From: Deinococcus radiopugnans ATCC 19172
Lineage (GTDB): Bacteria; Deinococcota; Deinococci; Deinococcales; Deinococcaceae
DNA length: 64,000 nucleotides
Assembly (NCBI RefSeq): GCF_006335125.1
Contig: NZ_VDMO01000007.1
Span: forward strand, 1 to 64,000
Direction of reading: 5' to 3'
Each line of letters opens with the position of its first letter. The first letter of the stretch is position 1. A program made the translations under genes and the position numbers. The notes under the pieces are model-generated. The model did no database searches. It was not told the DNA's origin and saw only the letters and a list, made by a program, of their open reading frames with translations. Of this stretch, positions 1 to 10,398 are shown piece after piece.

Positions 1-94
1 GCACTTTCGGGTGGACATGCACATTGAACTCCAGTGCATGGAGCTGTTGGTCGGCGGCTTCGCTGATCTCGATCTGTCGTGCGGGACGACCCAT
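1..94 (-). pseudogene. IS630-family transposase, N-terminus only (cut by window edge)
   Basis: Minus-strand reading frame starting at the ATG complementary to 92-94 and open to the window edge (31 codons). The translation begins MGRPARQIEIS and runs into a VHPKV motif, the typical opening of the helix-turn-helix domain of IS630/Tc1-type transposases. The catalytic DDE part would lie outside the window, so intactness cannot be judged. A separate C-terminal IS630 fragment occurs at 22550-22987. Family assignment rests on a short stretch and is moderately sure. Confidence 0.5.
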
Positions 95-99
95 CCCTA

Positions 100-454
100 A
101 TTCTACTTCTTATTCGCGATCTACTTAGGTTGGGGGAGAGCCGTCTGTGGCCTGGTCAGTCAGGTGGCCCGGCCACAGGGGTATGCCCGAACCCTCAACC
201 CTCTGGCCGCCTCCGCCCCAGCAAAACGCCCACCGGAAAGGTGGGCGGAAGGTGTGGGGGTGGGGGCCGTCAGCGGTCGCGCACACGGACGGGAATGGGG
301 ACTGGCTGGGGCTGCGGTGCGCCGCTCAGGATTTCCCGGAGCCAGTCAATAAATTCTCTCAGGCCCTTCATGACCACAGTTTAGCCAGTTGGGGCCAGGA
401 CAGTTGGCGTGCAGCTTACCTTGCGCGGCCCCACGGGCCGAGTGTTAAACCTGC
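100..454. other. Intergenic stretch without a supported gene
   Basis: About 350 bases between the IS630 fragment and the end of the IS200/IS605 element. Short open frames on the plus strand are Pro/Arg/Gly-rich with no recognisable motif, so I do not call them. Its right edge is the target flank of the IS605-type element; the bases just left of 455 would be what a TnpB guide RNA from that copy carries as guide. Confidence 0.5.
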
Positions 455-486
455 GTGACCTACCAACTAATAAATCCGTTGGCTTT

Positions 487-1608
<1,122 letters not shown>

Positions 1609-2013
1609 TCAGTCCCTCGTCTTCTGTTCTGCGATGTATCGCTGAATGACTTCTGCGCTGACGTTGCCCGCCGTGCTGACCCAGTAGGAGCGTGTCCACA
1701 GCGACGGCATGGTTTGCAGCTTCGGGAACTCCTGACGCAGCACGCGGGAGGTGTAGCCCTTGAGGGCATGCATCACCTGCGTCGGGGACACGTCCGGGTC
1801 GGTGCCGAGGCAAAGGTGAACGTGGTCGGGCATGATTTCCAGAGCCACGATTTCCCAGCCTTGGGCAGCGGTCTTCTCTTCCAACAGTTCCTTCAGCCGC
1901 AGCGCCACATTCCCAATCAGCACCTTCCGGCGCCGCTTCGGGCACCACACGAAGTGGTATCGCAGCAGCGAGACAGAGATGTTCTTGTGAAGATAGGGCG
2001 TCGGCACTTCCAC
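1609..2013 (-). CDS. tnpA: TnpA, HUH single-strand transposase (Y1) of IS200/IS605 element
   Basis: 134 aa, the normal size for Y1 transposases. The HUH metal-binding motif is H64-V-H66 in MPDHVHL and the catalytic tyrosine is Y126 in IQRYIAEQ. It excises and inserts single-stranded circles at hairpin-marked ends. A TAAACT -10 hexamer (complement of 2014-2019) touches the first GTG; the GTG two codons in (complement of 2005-2007) sits six bases from that hexamer and is the likelier, leaderless start. No defect seen. Confidence 0.93.
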   Translation of the reverse strand: MEVPTPYLHKNISVSLLRYHFVWCPKRRRKVLIGNVALRLKELLEEKTAAQGWEIVALEIMPDHVHLCLGTDPDVSPTQVMHALKGYTSRVLRQEFPKLQTMPSLWTRSYWVSTAGNVSAEVIQRYIAEQKTRD

Positions 2014-2099
2014 AGTTTACCACGGAGGGGCGGTGTGTGGGTAGCGCCCCAGCATCAACACTCAGCATTCGCACCCCGCCCTTTGGCTGGCTGGGCTAT

Positions 2100-2873
<774 letters not shown>

Positions 2874-2877
2874 GGAG

Positions 2878-2906
2878 CCCCGCACTTCAGTGTGGGGAGT
2901 GGTCAC
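2878..2906 (+). repeat. Right-end hairpin of truncated IS200/IS605 copy
   Basis: Nine-base stem CCCCGCACT / AGTGTGGGG (2878-2886 and 2889-2897, one G-T pair) followed by GTGGTCAC ending at 2906. This matches the right-end hairpin plus TCAC cleavage site of IS200/IS605 elements. It ends 30 bases before the nucleosidase start codon, so the element's end lies inside that gene's promoter zone. Confidence 0.7.
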
Positions 2907-2935
2907 ACAATGCAGCCCATGACACAATGCGCGGC

Positions 2936-3883
2936 ATGACCGATTCCGCTGCTGTTCCGCTGCCCGTGATTCTGGACGGGGACCCCGGCCACGACGACGC
3001 CCTCAACATCCTGCTGGCGCTGGCCAGCCCCGAACTGCAGGTGCTGGGCCTGACCACCGTGTTCGGCAACGTGGGCCTGGACCGCACCACCCTCAACGCC
3101 CGCATCACCCGTGAATTGATCGGCGCAGATGTGCCCATCCACGCCGGGGCAGACCGCCCGCTGGTGCGGCCGCGCATCAGTGCCGAGGCGGTGCACGGCG
3201 ACAGCGGCATGGACGGCCCGGACCTGCCCACGCCGACGCGCGGGGTGGAGACGCAGCACGCCGCGCACTTCATCATCGAGCAGGTGCGCGCCCGGCCCGG
3301 TGAGGTGGTGCTGGTGCCCACCGGGCCGCTGACCAACCTGGCGCTGGCCTTGCGCCTCGCGCCGGACATCGCGGCGCTGGTGCGCGGGGTGGTGTGGATG
3401 GGCGGCAGCACCGACACCGGCAACTGGACCCCGGCGGCCGAGTTCAACGCGCTGGCCGATCCGCACGCCGCGCACGTCGTCTTCACGTCCGGCGCCCCGC
3501 TGACCATGTTCGGCCTGAACGTCACGCATCAGGCCATCGCGCACCCGGCGCGCGTGGCGGCGTTCCGGGCGCTGGGCACGCGGGTGGGCGAGTTCGCGGC
3601 GGTGCTGCTGGAATTCTTCGCCGAGCACCACCGCGAGCGCTACGGCTGGGAGGGCGGGGCGCTGCACGACCCCATGACCGTGGCGTGGCTGCTGCGCCCG
3701 GAGCTGTTCGAGTCCCGCCCCATGCACGTCGCGGTGGACCTGACCGACGGCCCAAGTGCGGGCCGCACCGTGGCCGACGTGTGGAACGTGACCGGGCAGC
3801 CGCAGAACGTCCGGGTGGCGACGGCGGTGGACGCCGACGGCTTTTTCGCGCTGCTGGTGGAGCGGCTGGGACGCTACCCCTGA
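2936..3883 (+). CDS. Inosine/uridine-preferring nucleoside hydrolase (IunH family)
   Basis: 315 aa from the ATG at 2936. It hydrolyses the N-glycosidic bond of ribonucleosides to base plus ribose (cytosolic salvage). The family's calcium-binding aspartate motif is seen as DGDPGHDDALN near the N-terminus, followed by FGNVGL and the C-terminal ALHDPMTVAWL block carrying the last metal ligand; length is typical. A CACAAT hexamer at 2923-2928 lies seven bases upstream of this ATG, suggesting a leaderless start; an in-frame ATG-like start nine bases upstream (2927) is less likely. The right end of a truncated IS605-type copy stops just upstream and may have replaced the native -35 region. Exact nucleoside preference cannot be read from sequence. 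Confidence 0.92.
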   Translation: MTDSAAVPLPVILDGDPGHDDALNILLALASPELQVLGLTTVFGNVGLDRTTLNARITRELIGADVPIHAGADRPLVRPRISAEAVHGDSGMDGPDLPTPTRGVETQHAAHFIIEQVRARPGEVVLVPTGPLTNLALALRLAPDIAALVRGVVWMGGSTDTGNWTPAAEFNALADPHAAHVVFTSGAPLTMFGLNVTHQAIAHPARVAAFRALGTRVGEFAAVLLEFFAEHHRERYGWEGGALHDPMTVAWLLRPELFESRPMHVAVDLTDGPSAGRTVADVWNVTGQPQNVRVATAVDADGFFALLVERLGRYP

Positions 3884-3945
3884 ACGGCGGTTGCCGCAGT
3901 GGACGCGGTCAGACTCGTGTGACCGCCGCCCCTTAAACTGTGTGG

Positions 3946-5115
3946 ATGCGACTTCCGGCCCCGGACCGGTCCGGCCGTCCCGCCCCGCCGCGGTCTGCTG
4001 GTGGGCCATCGGACGGCACCGGCGGCCCGGCTCGCCCGCCGGCCACCGGACCTGTCATCGCGCCGGGGGACGAGCTGAGGCACGCCCTGCACCGCCGGCT
4101 GGCGCTGGCGGCGCTGGCCTGCGGGCTGCCGGTCCTGACCATCCTGGGGGTGCTGGAGGCCCGCAGCGCCCCGGCCCGCGCCGAGCTGCTGGGGCTGTAC
4201 GCCGTGACGGCGCTGCTGTGCCTGTGGGCCATCGTGCGGGTGCTGCGGCGCAGCCCGCTGGACGGCGCGCTCAGGATCATCATCGCCGTCAACCTGGTGT
4301 TCGTCGTGGTGCAGGCGTATGAGGGCGGCGTGGGGGGAACGGCCAGTGCGGCGCAGGCTACCTTCAGCATGCTGCTGATGCTGATCGCCAACGCGGTGCT
4401 GGGCCACCTGACCTTCGAGGCCCGCCGGGCGGGGCTGCTGGCGCTGGGCAGTTTCGTGCTGGCGGTGGGGGCCAGCCTGCTGGGTGCGCGCCAGGGCGGC
4501 CTGGCCGGGGCGCTGCCCAGCGCGCAGCTGTACCTGTCCACCGGCACCATCCTGCTGCTGCTGCAGGCCCTGGCGTGGTACAAGGCCCGCTTCGTGACCC
4601 AGGCCCAGGCGCAGCTGCGGCTGGAGCATGAGGCCTCCACCGATCCGCTGACCGGGCTGGCCAACCGCCGCCGCATGTACCAGCAGGTGGCGGAGCTGCT
4701 GGAGGCCGCCGGAGAGCCGCCCGGCGCGGGCGCGGTCAGCGTGGTGATGTTCGACCTCGACCACTTCAAGCGCGTCAACGACCAGCACGGCCATCTGGCC
4801 GGGGACAGCGCCCTGGCCCACGTCGCGGACCTGCTGCGGGCCTCGGCGGGACCGGGCGAGACGCCAGGACGCTGGGGCGGCGAGGAGTTCATGCTGGTGC
4901 TGCCCGGCGCGGACGAGGCGGGGGCGCGGCGCCGCGCCCAGGCGGTGCGGCAGCTGCTGGCGGCCTCGCCGCACCCGCAGGTCGGCCTGCTGACCGCCAG
5001 CTTCGGCGTCAGTGCCAGCCGCGTGGGCGACGACCTGACCCGGCTGGTGGCGCGGGCGGACGACGCGCTGTACCGCGCCAAGGCCGGAGGCCGGGACCGC
5101 ATCGAGATCGCCTGA
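3946..5115 (+). CDS. Membrane-bound diguanylate cyclase (GGDEF)
   Basis: 389 aa. A short Pro/Arg-rich N-terminus is followed by about six hydrophobic segments (residues ~50-210) and a C-terminal GGDEF domain that makes c-di-GMP from two GTP. The active-site loop reads GGEEF, a catalytically competent version; upstream FDLDHFKRVND and GHLAGDSAL motifs are also present. The product-inhibition RxxD site normally just before the loop is absent (the segment reads GPGETPGRW), so feedback control is probably lost. A TAAACT hexamer at 3934-3939 lies six bases from the ATG, giving a leaderless start and favouring 3946 over the upstream in-frame start at 3940. No obvious operon partner. Confidence 0.92.
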   Translation: MRLPAPDRSGRPAPPRSAGGPSDGTGGPARPPATGPVIAPGDELRHALHRRLALAALACGLPVLTILGVLEARSAPARAELLGLYAVTALLCLWAIVRVLRRSPLDGALRIIIAVNLVFVVVQAYEGGVGGTASAAQATFSMLLMLIANAVLGHLTFEARRAGLLALGSFVLAVGASLLGARQGGLAGALPSAQLYLSTGTILLLLQALAWYKARFVTQAQAQLRLEHEASTDPLTGLANRRRMYQQVAELLEAAGEPPGAGAVSVVMFDLDHFKRVNDQHGHLAGDSALAHVADLLRASAGPGETPGRWGGEEFMLVLPGADEAGARRRAQAVRQLLAASPHPQVGLLTASFGVSASRVGDDLTRLVARADDALYRAKAGGRDRIEIA

Positions 5116-5208
5116 ACGGACTCTGTCTATGCCCCGCGCTAGCCAGGCTGAGAACCGTAAAATGCCGTGCTGCTGGTTGTCGGGCGGGCTTTCGCAGGCC
5201 GCCATTCG

Positions 5209-5225
5209 TTACGCTAAAAACAGAA
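5209..5225 (+). promoter_or_regulatory. Radiation/desiccation response motif (RDRM)-like operator of ddrC
   Basis: TTACGCTAAAAACAGAA matches the palindromic RDRM consensus recalled from the literature (TTATGTCATTGACATAA) at 10 of 17 positions, with the outer bases TTA-G and AA kept. In Deinococcus this motif binds the repressor DdrO, which the protease IrrE (PprI) cleaves after radiation. It lies seven bases upstream of the -10 hexamer, overlapping the -35 zone. Confidence 0.7.
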
Positions 5226-5232
5226 TCTATGC

Positions 5233-5244
5233 TATACTCTTCGT
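5233..5244 (+). promoter_or_regulatory. -10 element of ddrC (leaderless)
   Basis: TATACT at 5233-5238 is followed by six bases and then the ATG at 5245, so transcription should start at or next to the start codon. There is no good -35 match, which fits a regulated promoter. Confidence 0.6.
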
Positions 5245-5946
5245 ATGAAAAACGCTCCGCTGACCCTTGAATTCGGCACCGTCCGGCTGCCCATCAGCGC
5301 CGACGGATTCCTGCTCGCCTCCTCCGCCCTGGCCCAGCTGGGCCTGACCGATCTCGACTGGACCACGCTGGCCGCAGAACATGACCTGACCTCGCCGGCC
5401 CGCGACTTCGGCGCCGGCCCTGAGGCCACCCTGAGCCTGCCCGAGTTCACCCGGCTGGCCTTTGTGCTGGACACCCCGCAAGCACGGCGCTGGCGCCGGC
5501 GGGCGCAGGACCTGCTGACCCGCGCGATGGGCGGCGACGTGAAGCTGGCCGCCCAGATCGCCGAGCGCAGCGCCGACCCCGAGGCGCGGCGCTGGCTGGC
5601 GTCCCGGTTGGAGAGCACCGGCGCCCGGCGCGAGCTGATGGCGACGGTGGCCCGCCACGGCGGCGAGGGCAACGTGTACGGGCAGCTGGGCAGCATCAGC
5701 AACCGTAGCGTGCTGGGCATGGACAGCGCGGGCATTCGCCGCGAGCGGGGCGTCAAGGCCACCCGCGACGGCCTGAGCAGCACCGAACTGCTGCGGCTGG
5801 CCTACCTGGACGCCGCCACCGCCCAGGCCATCACCGAGCGCGGCGCCCACGGCAACGCCGCCATTCTGCAGCTGCACGAGCGGCTGGCCCGCCACGAGCG
5901 CCGGGGCTGGGCTGGGGAGGCTGCGGGCTCCTCGCAGGCCGGGTAG
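5245..5946 (+). CDS. ddrC: DNA damage response protein DdrC
   Basis: 233 aa, matching the length of DdrC of D. radiodurans. Recognised by the MKNAPLTLEFG start and by the strongly conserved blocks STGARRELMATVARHGGEG, YGQLGSISNR and RRERGVKATRDGL. DdrC is a Deinococcus-specific nucleoid-associated DNA-binding protein strongly induced by ionising radiation; published work reports DNA compaction and circularisation and binding of nicked DNA. It stands alone, with an RDRM operator, a -10 box six bases from the ATG and a strong terminator behind it. The gene looks complete. Confidence 0.95.
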   Translation: MKNAPLTLEFGTVRLPISADGFLLASSALAQLGLTDLDWTTLAAEHDLTSPARDFGAGPEATLSLPEFTRLAFVLDTPQARRWRRRAQDLLTRAMGGDVKLAAQIAERSADPEARRWLASRLESTGARRELMATVARHGGEGNVYGQLGSISNRSVLGMDSAGIRRERGVKATRDGLSSTELLRLAYLDAATAQAITERGAHGNAAILQLHERLARHERRGWAGEAAGSSQAG

Positions 5947-5965
5947 CGGCGCCCTGCGCTGAGGC

Positions 5966-5994
5966 AGCCCTCTCCCCGGTGGAGGGGGCTTTTT
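5966..5994 (+). terminator. Intrinsic terminator of ddrC
   Basis: Ten-base stem (5966-5975 with 5981-5990, one G-T pair), five-base loop CCGGT and a TTTT tract to 5994, 20 bases after the ddrC stop. Confidence 0.85.
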
Positions 5995-6027
5995 GATGTT
6001 CCGGGACCGGGGCGGGGGAGAGGCCCA

Positions 6028-6318
6028 CGCCCATCCTGACCCGAACCGTACTCGGCGAGATCGCCCGCTGGTATCTGGGGGGCGTGGCGCTGTTCCTGAC
6101 CCTGCTGATGACCGACGCCCTGAGCAGCACCGTGGGCAAGCTGCTGGTCTACCACCCGCCGGTCACGCAGGCGCTGGCCGCGTTTCTGTCGATCCTGCCG
6201 CAGAGCCTGAACAAGACGCTGGTGCTGGCGGTGCTGTTCTCGATCCTGCTGGCCTTCTCGCGCATGCAGCGCGACAACGAGCTCAAGGCGGTGCTGGCCA
6301 GCGGCATTCGCCCGCTGC
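6028..6318 (+). pseudogene. lptF: lptF, 5' fragment (truncated duplicate)
   Basis: These ~290 bases match the start of the intact lptF (23230-23520) with about seven mismatches by hand alignment, then diverge abruptly at 6319. The GTG start of the real gene reads ACG here and the TAGAAT -10 box is not conserved, so this copy cannot be expressed normally. Most differences are synonymous; one changes a Pro codon to Leu. It marks the left edge of the 17-kb accessory island and is best explained as one arm of a homologous-recombination or insertion-duplication event. Confidence 0.9.
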
Positions 6319-6354
6319 CGATCTTACTTTTCCTGAGTTCGCCGGTTGCGGCAG

Positions 6355-6450
6355 CTTTCTGCTCAGCACAGTCTTAGAGATCTCCTGCTCAGCATTTCCG
6401 CATAAAAACTGTTCCAGACGGCCTGAATTCTCCACTTTGTACGCTGGGTG
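6355..6450 (+). repeat. Dispersed repeat, diverged copy R1
   Basis: Shares CAG(T/C)C(T)TAGAGATCTCCT, TTTCCG, TGTTCCAGACG and CTTTGT in the same order and spacing as copies R2 (7250-7377) and R3 (13681-13808, inverted), but is clearly more diverged. It sits directly after the lptF fragment. Confidence 0.65.
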
Positions 6451-8047
6451 GTCACTGACGGTTTCATCGCGAGTGCCACTCCTCTGGCCCAGCCCAAGCC
6501 GGACCGAACGTCGCCTCAAACCAGGCCGTATCGGTACAGACGTGCATGCAAGCAGAAGCGGTGATCGGCACCACGACAACGGATACAGGGTGACCCCCAG
6601 CACAGGGGGTGGCAGACGCGGTGAAGCCCGCATGGGCCGTGACCTCGCGCGTCCGCCGGGTGGGGGGAGAGCATGGCGCGCTAGTGGGAGGGAGCCACCG
6701 CGTAACGCTGTGAGAGGACGGAGCCTGCACCGAACTTAAAAAGAGATGACCGCGCGCTGCAGAAAACAGACTGGACAGTGCGACACCCAAACCAGACCAG
6801 CCGCCGCACGCTGCAGTGAGCCGGTAACTGATGCGAGGACGGGGGAGAGGGCGTACAGCGTCAGGAAGGCCAACCGGCCCCGCAGCGCACAGGGACGGCA
6901 AGGGGAAGGGGCCTGCAGAGACCGAGTGGCTGCGCCGATTCATCGAAGGGGAGCAGTTGCGCCGTTCTACAGGACACAACACATACAGACGAGAAGAACC
7001 ATGCAGCAGCCACCACGCCGGTATCGGCAGCACACGACATCGGCAACCGAGACGACGCATGACGGCACGGCGTGGCAGCACACACCTGATGCACGTCGCG
7101 TCTGTGCACAGCCCGGAGCGCGGGCAGCGACAGTCATTTCCGAGCAACCTCGACGCCCCCCTGGGTTTTACCCGCAGCGCTGGGGACCGACGCCCCACCA
7201 CCCTGCTGCTGGTCTGACGTTCTCACGTGAAAGCTGCGGAACCATTGACTGCGCCACCTTCCTTATCAGAACAGTCCTAGAGATCTCCTCTCCAACTTTT
7301 CCGTAGAAAAGGCTGTTCCAGACGGGTTGGATCGCCCGCTTTGTGGGCCAAATTTCCATTCATGGTCTCATGGGCCCCCGCCTGTCCCTGAGGCCCCTCC
7401 AGCCAGGCCGCAACGGGCGCGCACAGCGCAAAGGCGTCCGCAGATCCGGGTCACGGCGCGCGCGGCAGCAGACGCAGACCCAGGCTCCAGCACAGCGCTG
7501 CAGCAGACGCAACATGACGCTGGAGTGCGACAGGTGCACCAACACAACGGCGGTCAACACCGGCCGGGAGACAGCGGCGCAGCGCAGTGAGGACAGGCGG
7601 GTGGCCAGTCCACCGCGCAGCGACACCGTCCGCACACGGAGAGAGACGGCAGACCAGCACGTCGCCGAGAGTGAACCACGGCGGTGCAGCGCGGCCAGGG
7701 GACACACGGTGCCGCACGCCAGGAGAGGTGCGCGTTGCACGGCGAAAGTGGACGGCCCAACGCATCACCCGCACCAGACCAGCAGGTCTGTTCGTTCGGT
7801 GGGACGGCAAAAGATGTAGGCACGGGGAGAGGGGACCAAAGCGCCAGGAGGAGAGCCAACAAGCCCTGCAGAGCGAGAGGGAGGGAAGGGGAAACGTCGT
7901 GAAGAGACCAAGGAGACGCGCCGATGGATGAACGAGACGCACCCGCGCAGGCCGTGAAGAACCCACAGCAACCACGGTGGGTGCGCCACGACAGCGGTCC
8001 GTTCGCAGCGCCGTCCTGACGCCCACAACACGACACAAGGAGGCGAC
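6450..8047. other. T-poor region without a supported gene
   Basis: About 1.6 kb with no convincing gene on either strand. The plus strand is strikingly poor in T: a hand count over 7381-7980 gives about 149 A against 43 T. The long open frames on the minus strand here are a side effect of this skew (few TTA/CTA/TCA on the plus strand). Repeat R2 lies inside. The stretch ends in a strong ribosome-binding site for the TnpB-like gene at 8048, so it may be a long 5' leader or part of a replication region. Confidence 0.6.
7250..7377 (+). repeat. ~126-bp inverted repeat, left copy R2
   Basis: Matches the reverse complement of 13681-13808 at roughly nine of ten positions, including long identical runs around CCTAGAGATCTCCTCTCCAA and GGCTGTTCCAGACGGGTTGG. 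Together with R3 it encloses about 6.3 kb holding the TnpB-like/primase operon. No flanking target duplication was recognised. Confidence 0.85.
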
Positions 8048-9481
8048 ATGCCTGCATCAACCCACCTGCGGGTGCGACACGCGTTGCACCCGGACCCGGA
8101 CCAGACCGCCGCGCTCGACACCCTGTGGCACCTCGGCCACCACCTCTGGACCATCCTCGCGCTGCACGCCCGGCTCGAGGCGATAGGCCAACCACAACCC
8201 ATGCAGCGGGTGGCGGCGCTGGCCGCCAGTCCACCCCCCACCAGCCGGGCCCCCGTGAGGCTGCCCCGGCGCAGCGCCGCCGAGCGCCGCCGCGAACTCG
8301 AGGTGCTCGCCCGGGAACGCGGCTGGCGGGCACACCTCGGCAGCGCCACGCTCGGCGGCCTGGTCAGCGATTTTGGCCGGACCCTCAAGCGCCTCGGTCC
8401 GGTGGCCCCACCGAACGCCATCCCGCTCACGCCGCCGCCTGACTTCGCCCTCGCCCTGGGGGGGCTGGCCCGACCCGTGGGCGAACTGCACGCCGAGATC
8501 GTCGGGGTTCCTGGCCTCGTCCGGACGCCGCTGTTTCTCCTGCCTGGCCCGGCAACGGCGGCGGTCCGGATGTGGCGGCGGACGTTCAGCGGCCATCTGA
8601 GTACCCTGCGGGAGGCGCTGGAAACCAGGCTGCTGGCTGGGGATCCCGAAGCGGACGTGGGCTACCTGGCCCACGTGGCTCGCTACGGGCGGATCGAGAG
8701 CGGCCTCGGTGCGCGGCCGAGTGACCCTCCGGCCACACCCCCAGCCTTGACCCTGACTTTGGCGGAAGCGGCGCAGTTGCACCGCAGCGATGCGGGCGAC
8801 TACGAGATCGCCTGGGCGTTCCGGGTGGCCAGTCTGACGCCGCCGCTGTATCAGGATCTGGTGGCGCTCGATCCCGGAGTGCGCTCGCTCTGGGCCTGGG
8901 TCAGTGGCCGCCACAGCCATGGACGATCGCCGATGCCGGTGGGCCTGCAGCGCCCGTGGGCACCGGCCATGCCAGGGCCGTCCACTGGACTGCTCACGCA
9001 ACCTCAGGACCTGACCTACGCCCGGCTGCGCCGCCATCAGCTGCTGCACCGCACCCGGTTGGGACCTGTTCTCGAGGCTGGACTGACCCGGTTTCTGCAG
9101 TTCGCGGCGCTGGCCGTCGAACAGACCGATTTCGGGGGAATGCATCGGCGGGGAGAGGACTACCCAGCAGCGGCCGATTTTCTGGGCACCCGACTCTACG
9201 AGCAGTTTCTGTTCGACTGTTTCCGGCTGGATCCGGTGCACCGGATGGCCGTGTGGGTTCCCCCCGCGTGGACGAGCGCCGACTGTTCGGTGTGTGGCTC
9301 GCGCGGCGCGGTGCGTTACCGGGGACGCCAGGGGCGCTGTCAGGTCTGCGGGCTGTGCCTGGACCGGGACCACAACGGCGCGCGCAACGTTTATCAGCGC
9401 GGGGCGGCGCAGCTTGTGGCACGCGGGCTGACCTGGACGCCGGCACCGTTGCCGATCCCCCCACGCTGGAGACGGCCGTGA
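8048..9481 (+). CDS. TnpB-like RuvC nuclease (no associated tnpA)
   Basis: 477 aa, about 100 longer than ordinary TnpB. The N-terminus LRVRHALHPDPDQTAAL resembles the TnpB start. Residues 154-176 (VPGLVR...AAVRMW) fit the beta-barrel wedge region. The split RuvC nuclease is complete: D275 in LVALDPGVRS, E358 in LAVEQTDFGG and D441 in DRDHNGARN, with a zinc ribbon C413-x2-C416 / C431-x2-C434. AAGGAGG lies eight bases before the ATG. Its stop overlaps the GTG of the primase gene (GTGA), so the two are translationally coupled. TnpB/Cas12-type proteins are RNA-guided nucleases; whether this one still uses a guide RNA, and from where, is not visible. It is only distantly related to the IS605 TnpBs at the left of the window. 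Confidence 0.85.
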   Translation: MPASTHLRVRHALHPDPDQTAALDTLWHLGHHLWTILALHARLEAIGQPQPMQRVAALAASPPPTSRAPVRLPRRSAAERRRELEVLARERGWRAHLGSATLGGLVSDFGRTLKRLGPVAPPNAIPLTPPPDFALALGGLARPVGELHAEIVGVPGLVRTPLFLLPGPATAAVRMWRRTFSGHLSTLREALETRLLAGDPEADVGYLAHVARYGRIESGLGARPSDPPATPPALTLTLAEAAQLHRSDAGDYEIAWAFRVASLTPPLYQDLVALDPGVRSLWAWVSGRHSHGRSPMPVGLQRPWAPAMPGPSTGLLTQPQDLTYARLRRHQLLHRTRLGPVLEAGLTRFLQFAALAVEQTDFGGMHRRGEDYPAAADFLGTRLYEQFLFDCFRLDPVHRMAVWVPPAWTSADCSVCGSRGAVRYRGRQGRCQVCGLCLDRDHNGARNVYQRGAAQLVARGLTWTPAPLPIPPRWRRP

Positions 9482-10398
9482 CACCAGGCCAGGTGGCGCA
9501 GTTGGAAGCGGGCTGGCCGAACGCCCTTCGGTCCATGCGCGCCTACCTGCCGTATGAACTGCGCCGGCGCGCGTCCGGACGCTGGGGCAAGGTGCCCTGC
9601 CGCTGGGCCGGGCGGCTGTATCCAGTCAACGCCCTGGATGGCCGCTTTCACCTGACCTTTGAAGACGCGCTGAGCCTGCTGGGTGCTGGACGGTGTGACG
9701 GGATCGGCGTTGTGCTGGGGCCACAGCTCAACCTGGGCGGCGTGCCCCTGGTGGGCCTGGATCTCGATGACGTCGTGACACGGGGCCGTCCCCTCCCCGG
9801 GGCCCTGGAGTTGCTGGCCCCGCTGGCCAGCTATACCGAGTTCAGCATTTCCGGGCAGGGGCTGCATGTCGTCGTGGCCGGCCGACTGCCACCGGCAGGG
9901 CGGCGCGGGCATGTCGCTGGCATCGGCGTCGAACTGATCGACTGCGGGTATCTGGCGATGACCGGCAAGCGCCTGCCCGGAACGCCAGCGGACGTCGCGC
10001 CGCACCCGGAGGCGCTGCTCGCGCTGCACCGCCAGCTGATTCAGGTCACATCGCCGGCCGCGCGCGCGTGCCCTGTCCCGAATGACCTGGACGACGAGGC
10101 GGTGTTGCGGCGTGCCCGCAGTGCCCGCAACGGCGCGCGCTTTACGGACCTGTTTGACCACGGTGACCTGTCCACACACGGCAACGATCCTAGCCGGGCC
10201 GATCTGGCGCTGCTCGCCCACCTGCGCTGGTACACGCACGATCCGGACCAGCTGCGCCGCCTGTGGGCACGCAGCGCCCTGCACCGCCCCGAGCGCTGGA
10301 CCCGTCGCGCCACCCGCGATGGCCTCGATTACGCCGCCGCCACCATCACCCGCGCGCTGGCCCTCGGCCAGCCGCACTCTACAGAGGAGAACCCATGA
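9478..10398 (+). CDS. Primase-polymerase (archaeo-eukaryotic primase type, NrS-1-like)
   Basis: 306 aa from the GTG at 9478, which overlaps the preceding stop codon. An N-terminal RWGKVPCRW block leads to the catalytic metal-binding motif GLDLDDV (D95, D97), then SISGQGLHVVV (S125, H130) and GVELIDCGYLAMTGKRLPG, the motif order of archaeo-eukaryotic primases from phages and plasmids. The C-terminal third (DDEAVLRRARSARNG... DPDQLRRLWARSALHRPERW) is the helix bundle that follows the catalytic domain in the NrS-1 polymerase group. Such enzymes prime or copy DNA of mobile elements. An ATG at 9535 is an alternative start but would drop residues that look conserved. Its stop overlaps the next start (ATGA). 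Confidence 0.85.
   Translation: MTPGQVAQLEAGWPNALRSMRAYLPYELRRRASGRWGKVPCRWAGRLYPVNALDGRFHLTFEDALSLLGAGRCDGIGVVLGPQLNLGGVPLVGLDLDDVVTRGRPLPGALELLAPLASYTEFSISGQGLHVVVAGRLPPAGRRGHVAGIGVELIDCGYLAMTGKRLPGTPADVAPHPEALLALHRQLIQVTSPAARACPVPNDLDDEAVLRRARSARNGARFTDLFDHGDLSTHGNDPSRADLALLAHLRWYTHDPDQLRRLWARSALHRPERWTRRATRDGLDYAAATITRALALGQPHSTEENP

Noticed and set aside
7451..8430. Several long overlapping minus-strand frames before and into the TnpB-like gene
   Set aside because: They arise because the plus strand is T-poor here (few stops on the complement). No ribosome-binding sites, and the frames disagree with each other.
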